NCBI RefSeq assembly: GCF_902497995.1
Contig: NZ_CABVII010000003.1
Coordinates: forward strand, 1 to 64,000
From: Pseudomonas fluorescens
GTDB lineage: Bacteria; Pseudomonadota; Gammaproteobacteria; Pseudomonadales; Pseudomonadaceae
Direction: 5' to 3'
Length of the DNA: 64,000 nucleotides
Made by a program: the position numbers and the translations under genes. The notes under the pieces are model-generated. The model was not told the origin of the DNA and made no database searches. It saw nothing but the letters and a program-made list of their open reading frames with translations. Of the stretch, positions 39,052 through 45,995 are shown in pieces. The number at the start of each line of letters is the position of its first letter. Position 1 is the stretch's first letter.

Positions 39052-39187
39052 CCTGTAGGAGCCAGCGGGCGGCGTTCCGACTTGCCGGCGAAGAACGCTG
39101 ACGCGGTACAACAGATACACCGCGGCGCCTGGTTCGCGGGCAAGCCTCGCTCCTACAGGCACCTTCGCCAGCAAGCCGGCTCCTACA
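39052..39187. repeat. REP cluster between rmf and pyrD
   Basis: Three half-sites: CCTGTAGGAGCCAGCGGGCGGC, GCGGGCAAGCCTCGCTCCTACAGG, and AGCAAGCCGGCTCCTACA. Confidence 0.85.
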
Positions 39188-39192
39188 AAGGT

Positions 39193-40212
39193 TCAGCGCA
39201 AGGCTGCTATTGCGTCGACGGACTCACGAATCAGCGCCGGGCCCTTATAGATGAAGCCGGAATAAAGCTGCACCAGGCTCGCCCCCGCCGCGATTTTCTC
39301 GGCCGCGTGCTTGCCTTCGGTGATGCCGCCCACGGCGATGATCGGCAAACGACCGGCCAGTTCCGCCGCCAGCACTGTCACCGTGTGGGTGCTTTTGTCG
39401 CGAACCGGTGCGCCGGACAGGCCGCCCGCCTCGTCACCGAACTCCATGCCTTCGACGCCGACACGGCTCAGGGTGGTGTTGGTGGCGATGACCGCGTCCA
39501 TCCCGGTTTCGATCAATGCTTGCGCGACCTGAACGGTTTCTTCATCGGTCATGTCCGGCGCGATCTTGATCGCCAACGGGACGTGCTTACCGTGGCGCAA
39601 AGCCAGTTCCGCCCGACGCGTGGCCAGGTCGGCCAGCAACTGCTTGAGCGAGTCGCCGAACTGCAGGCTGCGCAGGCCCGGGGTGTTCGGCGAGCTGACG
39701 TTGACCGTGATGTAGCTGGCGTGAGCGTAGACCTTGTCCAGGCAGATCAGGTAATCGTCGACCGCACGCTCGACCGGGGTATCGAAGTTCTTGCCGATAT
39801 TGATCCCCAGCACGCCCTTGTACTTGGCCGCTGCAACGCGGGCCAACAGGTGATCGACGCCGAGGTTGTTGAAACCCATGCGGTTGATGATCGCCTCGGC
39901 TTCCGGCAGACGGAAAATCCGTGGCTTCGGGTTGCCCGGTTGCGGACGCGGGGTAATGGTGCCTATTTCGACAAAGCCAAAACCCAGTTGGGCAAAACCG
40001 TCGATGGCCGCGCCGTTTTTGTCGAGACCGGCTGCCAGCCCCACCGGATTCGGGAAGTCCAGGCCCATGACGGTCACCGGCATTTTCGCCGGCGCCTTGC
40101 ACAGCAAGCCGTTGAGGCCCAAACGCCCGCCCGCGCCGATCAGGTCCAGGGACAGATCGTGGGAGGTTTCCGGGGAAAGTTGGAACAACAGCTGACGGGC
40201 CAGGGTGTACAT
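39193..40212 (-). CDS. pyrD: Dihydroorotate dehydrogenase (quinone)
   Basis: A class 2, membrane-associated PyrD of 339 residues. It oxidises dihydroorotate to orotate in pyrimidine synthesis. The N-terminal amphipathic helix ([19 protein letters not shown]), the FMN-site motif [10 protein letters not shown], the catalytic-serine region [11 protein letters not shown], and IIAVGGI are present. The ATG at 40212 gives this standard N-terminus; the longer upstream frame is an artefact. Confidence 0.97.
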   Translation of the reverse strand: MYTLARQLLFQLSPETSHDLSLDLIGAGGRLGLNGLLCKAPAKMPVTVMGLDFPNPVGLAAGLDKNGAAIDGFAQLGFGFVEIGTITPRPQPGNPKPRIFRLPEAEAIINRMGFNNLGVDHLLARVAAAKYKGVLGINIGKNFDTPVERAVDDYLICLDKVYAHASYITVNVSSPNTPGLRSLQFGDSLKQLLADLATRRAELALRHGKHVPLAIKIAPDMTDEETVQVAQALIETGMDAVIATNTTLSRVGVEGMEFGDEAGGLSGAPVRDKSTHTVTVLAAELAGRLPIIAVGGITEGKHAAEKIAAGASLVQLYSGFIYKGPALIRESVDAIAALR

Positions 40213-40306
40213 GGGCGGCTTTGACTCGATTGGCGGCGAAATGAGGCAGCGATTATAGCCGGGCATCGGGGGTGCAGGCGAGGCACGCAACAAAAACAGC
40301 CGTCAC

Positions 40307-40322
40307 TGGCATATGCCTTGCA
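40307..40322 (+). promoter_or_regulatory. Sigma-54 promoter of nasST
   Basis: TGGCATATGCCTTGCA has GG at 40308-40309 and GC at 40320-40321, ten bases apart. It lies about 120 bases before the nasS start, upstream of a terminator-bearing leader. Confidence 0.75.
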
Positions 40323-40337
40323 CCGTCACTGCCATCA

Positions 40338-40424
40338 GCACCCATGCCAACGGCGGGATGGGTCGAAAGACAAAGGCGTCGTCATCTGGCCTTGCTCGGG
40401 CAAAGCCGGTACGGCGCTTTTTTA
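40338..40424 (+). promoter_or_regulatory. ANTAR-type leader and terminator before nasS
   Basis: CCCATGCC and GGGATGGG pair (one mismatch) around hexaloop AACGGC, with A at loop position 1 and G at 4, the ANTAR target rule. A GACAAAGGCGTC box, shared with the other two leaders, then opens a weaker terminator stem ending GCGCTTTTTT at 40423. This suggests that NasT controls its own operon by antitermination. Confidence 0.6.
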
Positions 40425-40440
40425 TGGAAGGTGTTTACCC

Positions 40441-41652
40441 ATGATTGAAATTCCAGCCACCCCCCTGGCCTGGGTCCACGGCAGCGATGCCCCGGAAAAG
40501 ACCGAAATCAACCTCGGCTTCATGGCCCTGAGCGACTGCGCATCGGTGGTAGTCGCGGCCACCCAGGGTTTCGCCCAGCCCTACGGCCTGACCCTGAACC
40601 TCAAGCGCCAGTCGTCGTGGGCCAATCTGCGGGACAAACTGGTCAGCGGTGAACTCGACGCCGCTCACAGCCTGTACGGCTTGATTTATGCGGTTCACTT
40701 AGGGATAGGCGGCGTGGCGGCGACCGACATGGCCGTGTTGATGGGCCTGAACCAGAACGGCCAGAGCATCAACCTGTCCCATGGCTTGCAGGCCTTGGGC
40801 GTGACCAGTCCTGAAGCACTGGAGCGGCATGTGCACCAAAGTCGCCCAAAACTGACCTTTGCCCAAACGTTTCCAACCGGCACCCACGCCATGTGGCTGT
40901 ATTACTGGCTGGCCAGCCAAGGCATCCATCCGTTGCACGACGTCGACAGCGTAGTGGTGCCGCCGCCGCAAATGGTCGCGCACCTGCAAGCGGGACGCAT
41001 CGATGGTTTTTGCGTCGGCGAACCCTGGTCCGCCAGTGCGGTGAAGCACAATCTCGGTTTTACCATGGCGACCACCCAGACCCTCTGGCCCGATCACCCG
41101 GAAAAAGTCCTCGGCTGCACCCGCACCTTCGTCGAGCAATACCCCAACACCGCCCGGGCGCTGGTGATGGCGGTTCTGGAGGCCAGCCGCTTCATCGAAG
41201 CCAGCACCGAGAATCGCCGCAGCACCGCCCAACTGCTCAGCGCTGCGCAATACCTCGACGCGCCACTCGACTGCATCGAACCGCGCTTGCTCGGCGACTA
41301 TGCCGATGGCCTCGGAAATCACTGGCAGGACCCGCACGCACTGCGCCTGCATGGCGCTGGCGAGGTCAACTTGCCTTATTTGTCCGATGGCATGTGGTTC
41401 ATGACCCAGTTCCGCCGCTGGGGTCTGTTGCGCGACGATCCGGACTACCTCGCCGTGGCCCGGCAGGTGCAGCAACTAGACTTGTACCGAGAGGCCGCCA
41501 CCGCAGTCGGTGTCGCCGCCGGGAGTCATGCGATGCGCAGCAGCCAGTTGATCGACGGCAAGGTCTGGGACGGTTCGGACCCTGCCGGCTATGCCCGCAG
41601 TTTCAAGCTGCATGCCATGAGCGACAGCTCACCCCTTTTCGCCAGCCGCTGA
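40441..41652 (+). CDS. nasS: Nitrate/nitrite-sensing protein NasS
   Basis: NasS (403 aa) resembles the periplasmic NrtA nitrate-binding proteins but lacks a signal peptide, so it works in the cytoplasm. It is known to sequester NasT until nitrate or nitrite binds. Visible features: INLGFMALSDCASVVVAATQGF at the start and GRIDGFCVGEPW in the ligand region. The ATG follows GGAAGGTG; a frame extending to 40318 runs through the leader terminator and was rejected. Confidence 0.94.
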   Translation: MIEIPATPLAWVHGSDAPEKTEINLGFMALSDCASVVVAATQGFAQPYGLTLNLKRQSSWANLRDKLVSGELDAAHSLYGLIYAVHLGIGGVAATDMAVLMGLNQNGQSINLSHGLQALGVTSPEALERHVHQSRPKLTFAQTFPTGTHAMWLYYWLASQGIHPLHDVDSVVVPPPQMVAHLQAGRIDGFCVGEPWSASAVKHNLGFTMATTQTLWPDHPEKVLGCTRTFVEQYPNTARALVMAVLEASRFIEASTENRRSTAQLLSAAQYLDAPLDCIEPRLLGDYADGLGNHWQDPHALRLHGAGEVNLPYLSDGMWFMTQFRRWGLLRDDPDYLAVARQVQQLDLYREAATAVGVAAGSHAMRSSQLIDGKVWDGSDPAGYARSFKLHAMSDSSPLFASR

Positions 41653-41667
41653 CAGGAGACTGCAACT

Positions 41668-42243
41668 ATGCTGCGAATCCTGCTGATCAACGACACCGCG
41701 AAGAAAGTCGGTCGCCTGAAAGCGGCCCTGACCGAAGCCGGGTTCGAGGTGATCGACGAATCCGGCCTGACCATCGACTTGCCCGCGCGCGTCGAAACGG
41801 TGCGTCCGGACGTGATCCTGATCGATACCGAGTCACCGAGCCGCGATGTCATGGAGCAAGTGGTGCTGGTGAGCCGCGACCAGCCGCGGCCGATCGTGAT
41901 GTTTACCGACGAGCATGACCCTGACGTGATGCGCCAGGCGATCAAGTCCGGGGTCAGTGCCTACATCGTCGAAGGCATACACGCGCAACGCTTGCAGCCG
42001 ATTCTCGATGTGGCCATGGCGCGCTTCGAAAGTGACCAGGCCTTGCGTGCGCAGCTGCAGGCCCGGGACCAGCAACTGGCCGAGCGCAAGCGCATCGAGC
42101 TGGCCAAGGGGCTGCTGATGAAGATGAAGGATTGCAACGAGGAACAGGCCTACACCCTGATGCGCCGCCAGGCCATGAGCCGTCAGCAGAAGCTGATTCA
42201 GGTGGCGGAGCAGATCATTGCCATGAGTGAGTTGCTGGGCTGA
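41668..42243 (+). CDS. nasT: ANTAR-domain transcription antiterminator NasT
   Basis: NasT (191 aa) has a pseudo-receiver domain (MLRILLINDTAKKVGRLKAAL … VILIDTESPS … IVMFTDE) and a C-terminal ANTAR RNA-binding domain (RKRIELAKGLLMKMKDCNEEQAYTLMRRQAM). It binds paired hexaloop hairpins in leader RNAs and prevents formation of the terminator. It is 15 bases downstream of nasS, its anti-activator. Confidence 0.96.
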   Translation: MLRILLINDTAKKVGRLKAALTEAGFEVIDESGLTIDLPARVETVRPDVILIDTESPSRDVMEQVVLVSRDQPRPIVMFTDEHDPDVMRQAIKSGVSAYIVEGIHAQRLQPILDVAMARFESDQALRAQLQARDQQLAERKRIELAKGLLMKMKDCNEEQAYTLMRRQAMSRQQKLIQVAEQIIAMSELLG

Positions 42244-42460
42244 AGCCCTGCATTGCCTGTGGGGGCGCCTTCGCGGGCAAGCCTCGCTCCTACAGTTGAT
42301 TTGTGTACGACGCAATTACCCTGTGGGAATTGCTTGGCTGAAGCCTGTGACGCCTGTCAAGGCGCCTTCGCGAGCAAGCCCGCTCCCACAGCTGATTTGT
42401 GTACGACACAACTCCCCTGTGGGAGCGGGCTTGCTCGCGAATGGCGGCGACTCGGTTTCA
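42244..42460. repeat. REP elements and a short direct repeat after nasT
   Basis: Copies at 42268-42295 (GGAGCGAGG subtype, inverted), 42363-42392 and 42418-42440 (GTGGGAGC subtype). A direct repeat of about 33 bases (TGATTTGTGTACGAC…CCTGTGGGA) at 42297 and 42392 shows local duplication. No gene present. Confidence 0.8.
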
Positions 42461-42465
42461 CCTGT

Positions 42466-42481
42466 TGGCACAGATCTCGCT
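42466..42481 (+). promoter_or_regulatory. Sigma-54 promoter of nasA
   Basis: TTGGCACAGATCTCGCT (from 42465) has GG at 42467-42468 and GC at 42479-42480, ten bases apart. Confidence 0.78.
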
Positions 42482-42482
42482 A

Positions 42483-42580
42483 GGTAATTACCACAGGTAA
42501 CCAACGGCGGTTGCCCCACCTACGACAAAGACGTCGCTCACCCCCTTCGCTCCTGGCGAATCGGGTGGCGGCGTTTTTTT
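42483..42580 (+). promoter_or_regulatory. NasT-responsive leader and terminator before nasA
   Basis: GGTAACC pairs with GGTTGCC around hexaloop AACGGC (42496-42515; A1 and G4 present). The box GACAAAGACGTC follows, then a terminator whose arms TCACCC and GGGTGG lead into GCGTTTTTTT at 42580. A palindrome GGTAATTACC (42483-42492) may be the first hairpin. This is the arrangement known for nitrate-assimilation leaders. Confidence 0.75.
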
Positions 42581-42681
42581 GTTTTGGCCCCATAGCCCGG
42601 GGCCGGTGGTGCGGCCGAATGCGGCGCCCCACTTGCAAGCTCATGACTCCTTCTCGAGACGACTAACAGCTGAGGTGCGCG

Positions 42682-43893
42682 ATGAATTCAAGCTTCTGGA
42701 AATCCGGCCATACCCCGACACTGTTCGCGGCCTTTCTTTATTTCGACCTGAGCTTCATGGTCTGGTACCTGCTCGGCCCGCTGGCGGTGCAGATCGCCGC
42801 CGACCTGCAACTGACCACCCAGCAACGCGGGCTGGTGGTCGCCACGCCGATTCTGGCCGGGGCCCTCCTGCGCTTTGTGATGGGCCTGCTGGCTGACCGC
42901 CTGTCGCCCAAGACCGCCGGGCTGATCGGCCAGGTGATCGTCATCTGCGCCCTGTTCGTCGCCTGGAAACACGGGATTCACAGTTATGAACAAGCGCTGC
43001 TGCTGGGCCTGTTCCTCGGCATGGCCGGTGCGTCCTTCGCCGTAGCGCTGCCGCTGGCGTCGCAGTGGTACCCGCCGCAGCATCAAGGCAAAGCCATGGG
43101 CATCGCCGGCGCCGGCAACTCGGGCACTGTGCTCGCGGCCCTGATCGCACCCGTCCTGGCCGCCTCGTTTGGCTGGAGCAACGTGTTCGGCTTCGCCCTG
43201 ATCCCGCTGATCCTGACTATCATCACCTTTGCCTGGCTGGCCAAAAACGCCCCTGAACGGCCGAAAGCCAAGTCCGTGTCCGATTATTTCAAGGCCTTGG
43301 GCGACCGCGACAGCTGGTGGTTCATGTTTTTCTACAGCGTGACCTTCGGCGGCTTCATCGGCCTGGCCAGCGCCCTGCCCGGCTACTTCAACGACCAATA
43401 CGGCCTGAGCCCGGTGACCGCCGGTTATTACACCGCGGCCTGTGTGTTCGGTGGCAGCCTGATGCGTCCGTTGGGCGGCGCCCTGGCCGACCGTTTCGGC
43501 GGGATCCGCACACTGCTGGTGATGTACACCGTGGCAGCGACCTGCATTGCGGCAGTGGGCTTCAATCTGCCAAGTTCCTACGCGGCATTGGCCCTTTTCG
43601 TGTGCACCATGCTCGGTCTGGGTGCGGGCAACGGCGCGGTATTCCAGTTGGTTCCGCAGCGCTTTCGTCGGGAGATCGGCGTGATGACCGGTTTGATCGG
43701 CATGGCCGGCGGTATCGGTGGCTTCGCGCTGGCGGCCGGCATGGGTGCGATCAAGCAAAGTACCGGCAGTTATCAACTGGCGCTGTGGTTGTTCGCCAGC
43801 CTTGGGGTCCTTGCCTGGTTCGGCCTGCACGGTGTGAAACGTCGCTGGAGAACCACCTGGGGTTCGGCTGCCGTCACCGCTGCACGGGTGTGA
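42682..43893 (+). CDS. nasA: Nitrate transporter of the MFS (NNP family)
   Basis: A 403-residue, 12-helix inner-membrane carrier that imports nitrate (possibly nitrite) for assimilation. Nitrate-signature-like segments are GIAGAGNSGTVLAALIAP and LGAGNGAVFQLVPQRF, and the loop RFVMGLLADRLSPK is the MFS motif. It is downstream of a sigma-54 promoter and ANTAR leader and seven bases before the kinase gene. Named as in P. aeruginosa; elsewhere nasA denotes the reductase. Confidence 0.93.
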   Translation: MNSSFWKSGHTPTLFAAFLYFDLSFMVWYLLGPLAVQIAADLQLTTQQRGLVVATPILAGALLRFVMGLLADRLSPKTAGLIGQVIVICALFVAWKHGIHSYEQALLLGLFLGMAGASFAVALPLASQWYPPQHQGKAMGIAGAGNSGTVLAALIAPVLAASFGWSNVFGFALIPLILTIITFAWLAKNAPERPKAKSVSDYFKALGDRDSWWFMFFYSVTFGGFIGLASALPGYFNDQYGLSPVTAGYYTAACVFGGSLMRPLGGALADRFGGIRTLLVMYTVAATCIAAVGFNLPSSYAALALFVCTMLGLGAGNGAVFQLVPQRFRREIGVMTGLIGMAGGIGGFALAAGMGAIKQSTGSYQLALWLFASLGVLAWFGLHGVKRRWRTTWGSAAVTAARV

Positions 43894-43900
43894 GGGCTGA

Positions 43901-45571
43901 ATGAGCCTGCAATTGAGTTTCGCCGAAGCGAGCGCCATCGGCCCTCGCGAGGAGAATCAGGACGCCCTGCGCCTGGTCACTCCGCCCCCGGCGCTGGCGG
44001 CGAGCAAAGGTTATCTGTTCGCCATCGCCGACGGCGTCAGCCAGTGCGCCGATGGTGGCCTGGCCGCCCGCTCGACCTTGCAGGCCCTGGCGCTGGACTA
44101 CTACGCCACCCCGGAAACCTGGGGTGTCGCCCAGGCGCTGGATCGCCTGTTGCTGGCACAAAATCGCTGGTTGCAGGCCAACGGTGGAGGGCAACCCTTG
44201 CTCACCACGGTCAGCGCTCTGGTCATGCGTGGCAGGCGCTTCACCCTGGCCCATGTCGGCGATTGCCGGGTATATCGCTGGCACGCCAACGCTTTGCAAC
44301 GGGTGAGCGAGGATCATGTCTGGGACCAGCCGGGCATGCAGCATGTACTCAAACGGGCGCTGGGGCTGGATCAGCACCTGGTACTGGATTTTCTCGATGG
44401 CGAATTGCGCGTCAACGAGAGCTTCGTGCTGCTCAGCGATGGGATCTGGGCCGTACTGGGTGATACCGCTATTGCGGCGATCCTGCGCGATCAGCCCGAT
44501 CTGGACAGCGCCGCGCAGACCCTGGTCAACGCCGCGCATCTGGCCGGCAGTCAGGACAATGCCAGCGCCTTGCTGGTGCGGGTCGATGCCTTGGGTGAAA
44601 CCAGCATCGGCGACGCATTGATTCATTTGCAGCAATGGCCGCTGCCGCCGGCGCTGAAACCGGGCCAGACCTTCGAGGGCTGGCAGGTCGAAGGGATACT
44701 CGGTCAGAGCCAGCAATCGCTGCTCTATCGGGTTCGCGACGGGCAACAACAGCCCTGGCTATTGAAAACCTTGCCCGGCGCGTTGCGCGATGACCACCTG
44801 GCGGGGCAAGCGTTGCTGTCGGAGGAATGGTTTCTCAAACGCGTCGCCGGACGGCATTTCCCTGAAGTCCACGCCGCCAGCCAGCGTCAGCATTTGTACT
44901 ACGTGATGCGTGAATATTCGGGGTCGACCCTGGCGCAACTGCAGGAGAACGTCGGACCGCTGCCGTTGGCCCAATGGCGGGATCTGGCCGAACGCCTGCT
45001 GCGGGCGGTGGGCATGCTGCACCGACGACAGATTCTGCATCGCGATATCAAACCGGAGAACCTGCTGCTGGGGGACGACAGTGAGTTGCGCCTGCTGGAC
45101 TTCGGCCTCGCCTACTGCCCCGGCCTGTCCGAAGATCAGCCCTCTACCCTGCCCGGGACCCCCTGCTACATCGCGCCGGAAGCCTTTGGCGGAGGCGCTC
45201 CGACTCCGCAACAGGATCTGTATGCGGTCGGCGTGACCTTGTATTTCCTGCTCACCGGGCACTATCCCTACGGCGAAATCGAAGCGTTCCAGCGACCGCG
45301 ATTTGGCGTGCCGGTCAGTGCCAGTCGCTACCGGCCCGACCTGCCGGAATGGATCGCACAAAGCCTGGAGCGCGCCATTGCGGCGGATCCGGATCAGCGC
45401 TTTGAAACGGCGGAAGAATGGTTGCTGCTATTGGAACAGGGCGAGCGGAGCAGCTTGAGCGTGCGGCCCAGGCCCTTGCTGGAACGTGAGCCGTTGAAGG
45501 TCTGGCGCACCTTGGCATTGGTGTCGTTGCTGGTGAATCTGGTGCTGCTGATATTGGTATTTCATGGCTAA
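43901..45571 (+). CDS. PP2C phosphatase–Ser/Thr kinase fusion protein
   Basis: A 556-residue fusion of antagonistic domains. Residues about 1-240 form a PP2C phosphatase (GPREENQDALRL, AIADGVSQCADGG, HVGDCRVYRW, LLSDGIWAVLGD, SQDNASALLV). Residues about 255-520 are a Hanks-type kinase with WLLKTLPG (ATP lysine), HRDIKPENLLL near 380, DFGLAY, and a PEAFGG APE-like motif. A C-terminal membrane helix (TLALVSLLVNLVLLILVF) anchors it. It lies in the same operon as the nitrate transporter in several pseudomonads; the substrate is not known. Confidence 0.93.
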   Translation: MSLQLSFAEASAIGPREENQDALRLVTPPPALAASKGYLFAIADGVSQCADGGLAARSTLQALALDYYATPETWGVAQALDRLLLAQNRWLQANGGGQPLLTTVSALVMRGRRFTLAHVGDCRVYRWHANALQRVSEDHVWDQPGMQHVLKRALGLDQHLVLDFLDGELRVNESFVLLSDGIWAVLGDTAIAAILRDQPDLDSAAQTLVNAAHLAGSQDNASALLVRVDALGETSIGDALIHLQQWPLPPALKPGQTFEGWQVEGILGQSQQSLLYRVRDGQQQPWLLKTLPGALRDDHLAGQALLSEEWFLKRVAGRHFPEVHAASQRQHLYYVMREYSGSTLAQLQENVGPLPLAQWRDLAERLLRAVGMLHRRQILHRDIKPENLLLGDDSELRLLDFGLAYCPGLSEDQPSTLPGTPCYIAPEAFGGGAPTPQQDLYAVGVTLYFLLTGHYPYGEIEAFQRPRFGVPVSASRYRPDLPEWIAQSLERAIAADPDQRFETAEEWLLLLEQGERSSLSVRPRPLLEREPLKVWRTLALVSLLVNLVLLILVFHG

Positions 45572-45584
45572 GATCCAGTCGCGC

Positions 45585-45659
45585 CCTTCGCGAGCAAGCC
45601 CGCTCCCACAGGTGATCTATGGCGTTCATATCCCTGTGGGAGCGGGCTTGCTCGCGAAG
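45585..45659. repeat. REP hairpin (GTGGGAGC subtype)
   Basis: CCTTCGCGAGCAAGCCCGCTCCCACAGG and its complement face each other after the kinase stop. Confidence 0.85.
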
Positions 45660-45791
45660 ACGGACTGCAAAACACCGCACGTGTTCGCCTTACGCTCCAT
45701 TAACGGGCAACGCGCTTCGATTCGGTGCAAAAAATCGAATCATTTGGTTCAAAACCTCCATTAGAGCCAATAAATCCCACCCCCTGACAAC

Positions 45792-45808
45792 TTGGCACAA
45801 CCACTGCA
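45792..45808 (+). promoter_or_regulatory. Sigma-54 promoter of nirBD-nasC-cobA
   Basis: TTGGCACAACCACTGCA has GG at 45794-45795 and GC at 45806-45807, ten bases apart, close to consensus. Confidence 0.82.
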
Positions 45809-45837
45809 TTACCTCTCTCAACTGACATAAAGCCCAA

Positions 45838-45925
45838 CCTTCAACGACGAAGGGTGCGCTGCCCGAGAGAACGGGACAAGGACAAAGGCGTCCTCGCCAG
45901 GCAACTGGCGGGATGCCTTTTTTTG
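45838..45925 (+). promoter_or_regulatory. NasT ANTAR-target leader and terminator before nirB
   Basis: Two adjacent hairpins carry hexaloops with A1 and G4: CCTTC–AACGAC–GAAGG (45838-45853) and CCCG–AGAGAA–CGGG (45862-45875). GACAAAGGCGTC follows and opens a strong terminator: AAAGGC…CGCCAG, loop GCAA, CTGGCG…GCCTTT with a T run to 45924. This is a textbook two-hairpin ANTAR substrate. NasT binding would allow read-through into nirB. Confidence 0.88.
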
Positions 45926-45995
45926 TTTGCGCAAAATTTGTCGAGCAAGACCTGAAAGCCCTGATGAGGCGGGTCTGAGCTCCCCGGAGAACCTG

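Noticed and set aside
45927..45995. Longer N-terminus for NirB
   Set aside because: The extension starts just after the leader terminator and lacks family similarity; the ATG at 45996 gives the standard MKKLKLVMIGNGMAG.
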